From the NCBI GenBank assembly GCA_902768065.1, contig CACXJP010000017.1, positions 1 to 28,000 on the forward strand: a stretch of DNA of 28,000 bases, in the 5' to 3' direction. This DNA comes from an uncultured Erysipelotrichaceae bacterium (GTDB lineage: Bacteria > Bacillota_I > Bacilli_A > RF39 > UBA660). Shown here one piece after another: positions 22,781-28,000 of the stretch. Position 1 is the stretch's first letter, and the number at the start of each line of letters is the position of its first letter. The notes under the pieces were generated by a model, which saw nothing but the letters and a program-made list of their open reading frames with translations, did no database searches and had not been told where the DNA came from. Made by a program: the position numbers and the translations under genes.

Positions 22781-25726
22781 ATGTATATTCCATTATTTAA
22801 CGTAACAAATTATACACTATTATCATCATTATTAAAAATAGATGATTTAATTGACTATACTAAAAATAATAATATTTCCACAATATCTATTACTGATACC
22901 AATATGTTTGGAACAATGGAATTTATTAAAAAATGCGAAAAAAATAAAATAAAACCTGTAATTGGATTAGAACTAATATTAGAAGAATTTAATATAGTAG
23001 TGTATGCAAAAAATTATACTGGGTATAAAAATCTTATGAAATTATCTACTATTCAAAATGAAAGATTAATTACATCGGAAGATTTAGAAAAATATAATAA
23101 TGATTTAATTTGTGTAGTTCCATTTAACTACAAAGAAAAATACAATTCATTAAGTAAAATATATCAAGAAATATATCTAGGATATGAAAATAAACAACAA
23201 GAAAAGGAATCTCTAATTCTAACAAAAAATATTGTTTTCTTTAAAAAAAATCTATACTTAAAACCAGAAGAAAAAATTATTCTTACATACCTATACAGAA
23301 TTAGAGATGGAAAAACTTTATTAGATGAGATTGATTACTCAATTAACAACAATGAACTATATATAAATAATTTACTAGATCTAACAGATAATAAAGGATT
23401 ATTAAATACAATTAAAATATCTAGTGATTGCAATATAGAGTTTCCAAAAGCTAAAAATTTACTTCCAATATATGATTGTGAAGATCCTAAACAATATTTA
23501 TTTGAATTATGTAAAGTAGGATTATCAAAAAGATTAAACAAGAATATTCCAGATAACTATAAAGAAAGACTAGTATATGAATTAAAAGTAATTAATGAAA
23601 TGGGCTTCCCAAATTATTTCCTTGTAGTGTATGACTTTATAAAGTATGCTAAGAAAAACAAAATATTAGTAGGCCCTGGAAGAGGTAGTGCTGCAGGATC
23701 ATTAGTAGCATACTCCCTAGGAATTACGGATATTGATCCTATTAAATATGATTTATTATTTGAAAGATTCTTAAATCCTGCTAGAAAAACAATGCCTGAT
23801 ATAGATACCGATTTTCCGGATAATAAAAGAGATAAAGTAATTGAATATGTTCAAGAAAAATATGGTAATAAAAGAGTAAGCGGTATTATAACATTTGGAA
23901 CAATGGCCGCAAAACAAGTTATAAGAGACGTATCACGTGTAATGAATATTCCACTATATAAAGTAGATTCATTATGCAAGTTAGTTAATTCTAAGGATAC
24001 TCTTAACGATCTATATAAAAAAGATCAAGTTTTTAAAACAAGAATAGATAGTGATACATTATTATCAGAAATGTATAAAATAGCATCAAAATTAGAAGGA
24101 TATCCACGTCATACATCTAGACATGCTGCGGGTATTATAATGTCACAAATAGATTTAGATGAAGTAGTTCCATTAATAAAAGTAGATGGAATGTATCTTA
24201 CAAGTTATTCTATGGAATACCTAGAAGAATTAGGCTTACTTAAAATGGATTTTCTTGCTTTAAAAAATCTAACATTAATAGATAATATTTTAAATGATAT
24301 AAAAGAGATAACAGAAGAAGAAATAGATTTTTCAAAAATACCATTAGATGATAAAAAGACATTAAAATTATTTGAAAATGCAAACACTTGTGGAATATTT
24401 CAATTTGAATCATCTGGTATGAGAAATTTTCTAAAAAGATTAAAACCAACATCAATAGATGATATCTTCGCAGCAATAGCTTTGTTTAGACCAGGAGCAG
24501 CAGTTAATATAGATAGTTATATTAAAAGGAAACATAATGAAGAAGAAGTAAAATATTTAGATCCATCACTAGAAGCAATTACTAAGAATACATATGGATT
24601 ATTAATATATCAAGAACAAATAATGCAAGTAGCAAATATTTATGCTGGATACAGTCTAGGAGAAGCAGATATTTTAAGAAGAGCAATGTCCAAAAAGAAA
24701 TTAGATCTATTAAAATCAGAAGAAGAAAAATTTGTAAGAAAAAGTATTGAAAACAATCACTCAGAAGAACAAGCAAGAAAAATTTTTGATTTAATATTAA
24801 ATTTCGCAGGGTTTGGTTTTAATAAATCACACTCAGTAGTATATTCAATTATTGCTTATAAAATGGCATACTTAAAAACATATTATAAGACTATTTTCTT
24901 TGCAAATCTTCTATCTAATGTAATAGGCTCAGAAACAAAAACAAATGAATACATAATGGAAGCAAAAGCTAATAAAATAGAAATAGAAAAACCAACAATA
25001 AGTAATAGTGAAGATAAATATAAAGTAGTAGATAATAAAATTATTTATCCAATATCAAATATAAAAGGAATAGGTACAGTAGTAGAAGAAGAAATAAAAG
25101 AAGCTAAAAAAGATGGGGAATTCAAAGATATATTTGATTGTTTTAGTAGATTATATATCGCAGGAATTACAAAAAAAACATTTGAAATATTAATATATGC
25201 TAATGTATTTAAAGATTTTAAAATAAATAGAAAAACATTAATAACTAATTTAGATAATCTTTATAATTATGCAGAATTAACAAAAGACATAGATCCATCA
25301 CTTGTAATGAAACCAGATATTGAAAATGAAAAAGAATATGATGATTCATTCCTTTTAGAAAAAGAAAAAGAAGTATTTGGATTCTACTTATCAAAACATC
25401 CAACAACAGTGTTTAAAAAGGATAATCCATATTGTATAGAAATCAAAGATATAGATGATTATTATGGTAGAAAAATTGATAATCTACTATTAATAGAAAA
25501 GATAAAAGTAATAGAAACAAAAAAAGGAGATAAAATGGCCTTTGTAACTGGAAGTGATGAAACAGGTAGTAAAGAATTTATCTTTTTTCCGAAAGTATAC
25601 AGAAATTATGAACAATTAGAAAAAGGATTAATAATTAAAACACGAGGAAGAGTAGAAAAAAGATTGGATGAAACACAAATAATTGTTGAAAAAGTAAAAA
25701 TATTACAAGGAGAAAATAATGAATAA
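22781..25726 (+). CDS. dnaE: DNA polymerase III alpha subunit, DnaE type
   Basis: This 981-aa C-family polymerase shows, in order, an N-terminal PHP domain (~1-200), the catalytic palm with GPGRGSAAGSLVAYSLGITD (~304-323) and PDIDTDFPD (~345), where the Asp pair binds metal, then SRHAAGIIMS, a fingers region with FQFESSGMRNFLKRLKP, and a helix-hairpin-helix/OB-fold end (KGDKMAFVTGSD). The PHP domain is degenerate: the usual HLHxxYS start is replaced by PLFNVTNYTLL and the DH motif by TDTNMFG, so PHP proofreading or phosphatase activity is very unlikely. This is typical of DnaE in organisms that also use PolC as main replicase. It starts behind a strong AAAGGAGG, and its end overlaps the lspA start by 8 bp, so the two are translationally coupled. 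Confidence 0.95.
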   Translation: MYIPLFNVTNYTLLSSLLKIDDLIDYTKNNNISTISITDTNMFGTMEFIKKCEKNKIKPVIGLELILEEFNIVVYAKNYTGYKNLMKLSTIQNERLITSEDLEKYNNDLICVVPFNYKEKYNSLSKIYQEIYLGYENKQQEKESLILTKNIVFFKKNLYLKPEEKIILTYLYRIRDGKTLLDEIDYSINNNELYINNLLDLTDNKGLLNTIKISSDCNIEFPKAKNLLPIYDCEDPKQYLFELCKVGLSKRLNKNIPDNYKERLVYELKVINEMGFPNYFLVVYDFIKYAKKNKILVGPGRGSAAGSLVAYSLGITDIDPIKYDLLFERFLNPARKTMPDIDTDFPDNKRDKVIEYVQEKYGNKRVSGIITFGTMAAKQVIRDVSRVMNIPLYKVDSLCKLVNSKDTLNDLYKKDQVFKTRIDSDTLLSEMYKIASKLEGYPRHTSRHAAGIIMSQIDLDEVVPLIKVDGMYLTSYSMEYLEELGLLKMDFLALKNLTLIDNILNDIKEITEEEIDFSKIPLDDKKTLKLFENANTCGIFQFESSGMRNFLKRLKPTSIDDIFAAIALFRPGAAVNIDSYIKRKHNEEEVKYLDPSLEAITKNTYGLLIYQEQIMQVANIYAGYSLGEADILRRAMSKKKLDLLKSEEEKFVRKSIENNHSEEQARKIFDLILNFAGFGFNKSHSVVYSIIAYKMAYLKTYYKTIFFANLLSNVIGSETKTNEYIMEAKANKIEIEKPTISNSEDKYKVVDNKIIYPISNIKGIGTVVEEEIKEAKKDGEFKDIFDCFSRLYIAGITKKTFEILIYANVFKDFKINRKTLITNLDNLYNYAELTKDIDPSLVMKPDIENEKEYDDSFLLEKEKEVFGFYLSKHPTTVFKKDNPYCIEIKDIDDYYGRKIDNLLLIEKIKVIETKKGDKMAFVTGSDETGSKEFIFFPKVYRNYEQLEKGLIIKTRGRVEKRLDETQIIVEKVKILQGENNE

Positions 25727-26192
25727 TAGATATAAGGTATATAGACTAATGTGTATTTTACTATTAATTGATCAAATAATTAAAATAGTAATTAGACATA
25801 GCTTAAATGAATTTCAAGAAGTAAAAATAATTAAAAATTTCTTTTCAATTATATATGTACAAAACACAGGAGCTGCATTTTCAATAATGAAAGATGCAAC
25901 GCTCTTTCTAATACTTCTTAGTGTTGTATTTATCATTTTCTTAGATAAATATATTAGAAAAGAAGAATCAAAATTAACCAAAATAGATATTATAACTTAT
26001 GGAATGATTATGGGTGGAATATATGGTAACTTAATAGATAGAATAATTCATCGTAAAGTTACAGATTATTTAGCATTTGATATATTCAATTATAATTTTC
26101 CAGTATTTAATTTCGCAGATATATGTATTGTTGTAGGTGCAATTTTAATGGTTATTGGTATAATATTTTTCAAAGAGAAAGGTAAAGAATAA
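25719..26192 (+). CDS. lspA: Lipoprotein signal peptidase (signal peptidase II)
   Basis: This 157-aa membrane protein has four hydrophobic helices and removes the signal peptide of prolipoproteins after lipid attachment to the Cys. The family motifs are present: LLLIDQIIK in helix 1, VQNTGAAFS, GGIYGNLIDRIIHRKVTDY and NFADICIVVG. Asp116 (VTDY) and Asp134 (NFAD) match the catalytic aspartate pair. Length is normal. Its ATG overlaps the end of dnaE (ATGAATAA), so translation is coupled. It is unrelated in fold to the SipW-type peptidase at 7.2 kb and handles a different class of exported proteins. Confidence 0.95.
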   Translation: MNNRYKVYRLMCILLLIDQIIKIVIRHSLNEFQEVKIIKNFFSIIYVQNTGAAFSIMKDATLFLILLSVVFIIFLDKYIRKEESKLTKIDIITYGMIMGGIYGNLIDRIIHRKVTDYLAFDIFNYNFPVFNFADICIVVGAILMVIGIIFFKEKGKE

Positions 26193-26213
26193 ATCTACTT
26201 TAAAGGAGGATAT

Positions 26214-27287
26214 ATGAGTACTTCTAATAAATTTAAGGATTACTATAAAGAAACAAAGGAAAAACTAGAACAAAAGATAAAAGAATTTAACAAGGATATC
26301 ATAAAAGACGATGCTGGCTTAATAAATAATAATCTTAAACAATTTAGTATATTAAATTCGGATGGGAAACTAGTAAGGGGAGTATTAGTTAATTTAGGAT
26401 ACTATTTACTCAAAGATAATAAAGATTATTCGCTAGATTTATCTCTTGCATATGAAGTATTCCAAACAGCCATCTTAGTCCATGATGACATCATTGATAA
26501 TGATAATACAAGAAGGGGAAAAGATACTATTCATTATGTAAATTATAAAGAATATATTAAATATGGAGAAGAAGCAGAATGCAAACATTTAGCTGATTCT
26601 ACAGCCATATGTTTAGGTGATTATGGACTATATAATGCAAATCAAATAATCGCTGAAAGTTATAGTAATGATAAAAATCTAGCAAGAGTTTTAATGAATT
26701 TCAATAATACAGTTTTAACAACAATAAGAGGAGAGTTTATAGATACTGTTCTACCATTTAATGTAAAACATAATTTAGTAAATAATAAAGATATTGAGAA
26801 TAATATTTTAGAAATATATAGACTTAAAACCTCTCACTATACAATAATAGGCCCAATATCAGTAGGTTTATTACTTGCTGGAGGAGAAGAAGAAAAAATA
26901 AAAGATATTGAAGAATTTGGTACAAAGGTTGGAATTGCATTTCAAATTCAAGATGATATTTTAGGAATATATTCAAATGAAACAGGAAAAGTAAAAGGAA
27001 CAGATATTAAAGAGTTCAAACAAACAGTTTTATATTCTCATATTATAAATACAGAGTACAAAGATGAATTAATGAAATACTATGGTAAAAATGATATCAG
27101 TGAAGAGAATATAGTAAAAGTTCAAGAATTGTTTAAGAAAAGTGGATCATATGAATATGCAGTTAATAAAATGAATTCATTATATGATGATTCATTAGAG
27201 ACACTAAATAATATCAAGTGGATAAAAGAAGATAAAAAGGAACTTCTAAGAGGTTTCGTAGAATATTTAAGAAATAGAAATAAGTAA
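26214..27287 (+). CDS. Polyprenyl (geranylgeranyl-type) diphosphate synthase
   Basis: This 357-aa trans-prenyltransferase condenses isopentenyl diphosphate with allylic diphosphates. Both Asp-rich motifs are present: VHDDIID (Asp91, Asp92, Asp95) followed by NTRRGK, and FQIQDDILG (Asp247, Asp248). YRLKTSHYTIIGP carries the conserved Lys-Thr. The longer form with an extended first half and TRRGKDTIHY is closest to IdsA-like GGPP/polyprenyl synthases of archaea and Actinobacteria, rather than the ~290-aa IspA. Chain length cannot be stated from sequence alone. AAAGGAGG lies just before ATG 26214, 21 bp after lspA, so it belongs to the dnaE operon. The product may feed lipid carriers for the envelope. 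Confidence 0.85.
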   Translation: MSTSNKFKDYYKETKEKLEQKIKEFNKDIIKDDAGLINNNLKQFSILNSDGKLVRGVLVNLGYYLLKDNKDYSLDLSLAYEVFQTAILVHDDIIDNDNTRRGKDTIHYVNYKEYIKYGEEAECKHLADSTAICLGDYGLYNANQIIAESYSNDKNLARVLMNFNNTVLTTIRGEFIDTVLPFNVKHNLVNNKDIENNILEIYRLKTSHYTIIGPISVGLLLAGGEEEKIKDIEEFGTKVGIAFQIQDDILGIYSNETGKVKGTDIKEFKQTVLYSHIINTEYKDELMKYYGKNDISEENIVKVQELFKKSGSYEYAVNKMNSLYDDSLETLNNIKWIKEDKKELLRGFVEYLRNRNK

Positions 27288-27299
27288 AGGAGTGATATT

Positions 27300-27650
27300 A
27301 TGCTATTTATAGAATATCCAAAATGTACAACATGTATAAAAGCAAAAAAATACTTAGATGCAAAAAAAGCAAAATATGAAGATAGACATATTAAAGATAA
27401 CAATCCAACCAAAGGAGAATTAACTAAATGGATAGAAAAGTATAATATTGAAATAAAAAAATTATTTAATACAAGTGGAATGAAATATCGTGAATTAGGT
27501 TTAAAAGAAAAACTTCCTAATATGACAGAAGAAGAAAAAATTAGTCTTCTCGCAACAGATGGAATGTTAGTAAAGAGACCTTTATTGATTACTGATAATA
27601 ATATAGTTATTGGATTTAAAGAAAAGGAATATGAAAATATCTTAAAATGA
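27300..27650 (+). CDS. ArsC/Spx-family thioredoxin-fold protein
   Basis: This 116-aa protein has a thioredoxin-like fold start, IEYPKCTTCIKAKKYLD, with a CxxC pair at Cys9 and Cys12, then a helical insert (ELTKWIEKYNIEIKKLFNTSG) and the segment LLATDGMLVKRPLLITDNNIVIGFKEKEYENIL, typical of the ArsC/YffB/Spx family including the cis-Pro. Members either reduce arsenate or, as Spx/MgsR, bind RNA polymerase to control stress genes. The CxxC is the Spx-like feature, while classic ArsC has a single Cys, so a regulator or general reductase is more likely than arsenate resistance; no other ars genes are near. It begins 12 bp after the polyprenyl synthase and overlaps the next gene by 4 bp. Confidence 0.85.
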   Translation: MLFIEYPKCTTCIKAKKYLDAKKAKYEDRHIKDNNPTKGELTKWIEKYNIEIKKLFNTSGMKYRELGLKEKLPNMTEEEKISLLATDGMLVKRPLLITDNNIVIGFKEKEYENILK

Positions 27651-28000
27651 AAAAGAAAATAATAACAAATACATATTTAAGAGAAGCCGAAAAATATAAT
27701 ATAAAACTATTCCTAGATGAGGAAGACTATTATATATCAGTAAAAAAACTAATTCATTTATCTGAAAAATTTATTATTAGAAATAATGTAGTTGCTATGG
27801 ATGATGGATATTTTATTATGGAAATAATCCCAAAAAAAGGAAATTATGCATTACGTATTTTTATTGATAGTAATAAGAATATTGTAGAATACTATTTCGA
27901 TATAATAAAAGAAAGTGGAATAGATGAAGAATATAAAGTTCCATACTTTATTGATTTGTATTTAGACATTGCTGTTTTATATACAGGTAGAATAGATATT
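27647..28000 (+). CDS. DUF402 protein, truncated by the window end
   Basis: The frame starts with ATG at 27647 inside the stop of the preceding gene (ATGA overlap, coupled translation) and stays open to the last base: 118 codons are visible. The visible part has MKKKIITNTYLREAEKY at the start, then YALRIFIDSNKNIVEYYFDI and PYFIDLYLDIAVLYTGRIDI. The combination of Tyr-Phe-Asp-Ile and Asp-Leu-Tyr-Leu-Asp is the DUF402/FomD-like pattern, known in staphylococcal Ntdp as a nucleoside di/triphosphatase with metal-binding Asp residues. The remainder lies outside the window. Confidence 0.75.
   Translation, partial: MKKKIITNTYLREAEKYNIKLFLDEEDYYISVKKLIHLSEKFIIRNNVVAMDDGYFIMEIIPKKGNYALRIFIDSNKNIVEYYFDIIKESGIDEEYKVPYFIDLYLDIAVLYTGRIDI

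Noticed and set aside
27300..27650. Arsenate-resistance gene
   Set aside because: The fold fits ArsC/Spx, but the CxxC pair and the lack of any other ars gene make an Spx-like or general redox role more likely.
1..28000. Mycoplasma genetic code (TGA = Trp)
   Set aside because: Trp codons in the annotated genes are TGG, and TGA is used as a stop at 10225-10227 and 27648-27650.
1..28000. CRISPR arrays, tRNA or rRNA genes, prophage genes
   Set aside because: No spaced direct repeats, cloverleaf-like segments, rRNA signatures, integrase or structural phage genes were seen in the intergenic regions or frames.

Overview
This 28 kb window is very AT-rich, gene-dense chromosomal DNA from a low-GC Gram-positive bacterium. 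Genes start at ATG or GTG behind strong AGGAGG- or GAGGTGAT-type ribosome binding sites, intergenic gaps are short, and genes are closed by small hairpins with T-tracts. Tryptophan is written TGG and TGA is used as a stop (for example at 10225-10227 and 27648-27650), so the code is the standard bacterial one and not the Mycoplasma code. A degenerate-PHP DnaE, TypA/BipA, a SipW-type signal peptidase and starch-binding modules suggest an uncultured gut Bacilli/Mollicutes-like lineage (RF39 or Erysipelotrichales-like). The taxon is inference.

Layout. 1-163: a hairpin and what looks like the outer end of an IS3-family element lying left of the window. 149-4932 (minus): a 57-aa protein followed by a 1525-aa protein with three ~150-residue repeats, an unrecognised central domain and a C-terminal archaeal-CCA/OAS-like nucleotidyltransferase. 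5030-6399: an AmmeMemoRadiSam protein A gene (LigB-like plus AMMECR1 domains) split by an exact 17-bp tandem duplication. 6603-11781: a cluster of five genes for surface-protein export. It holds two small TasA-like exported proteins, a polytopic membrane protein fused to a SipW-type signal peptidase, a DUF5305-like membrane protein, and a large exported protein with an InlB-type repeat and two CBM26-like starch-binding modules. 11814-12641 (minus): a HEAHH metallopeptidase. 12782-15998: AMP-forming acyl ligase, HAD phosphatase and DedA protein. 16023-17291: a HipA-like kinase-fold protein. 17305-18372 (minus): a PIG-V-like membrane glycosyltransferase. 18513-20327: typA. 20410-22395: another exported TasA-like protein carrying a DUF6273-like domain, then a single-pass membrane protein. 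22445-22624 (minus): rpmB. 22781-28000: dnaE, lspA, a polyprenyl diphosphate synthase, an ArsC/Spx-family protein and a truncated DUF402 gene, tightly packed as one likely operon.

How it fits together. The most distinctive system is the export locus at 6.6-11.8 kb. The exported proteins share one N-terminal pattern (hydrophobic helix, then [GA][YF]A, then a short Ile/Leu-Asn-Gly strand), and the peptidase encoded among them is of the Ser/His type that matures TasA/CalY-like fibre proteins in Bacillus. The simplest reading is a dedicated pathway building a surface layer or fibre, with at least one subunit able to bind starch, and with an unlinked client at 20.4 kb. The second is the giant nucleotidyltransferase protein, whose role cannot be read from its neighbours. 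No tRNA, rRNA, CRISPR array or complete mobile element was seen. No stretch above about 300 bases lacks an annotated gene.
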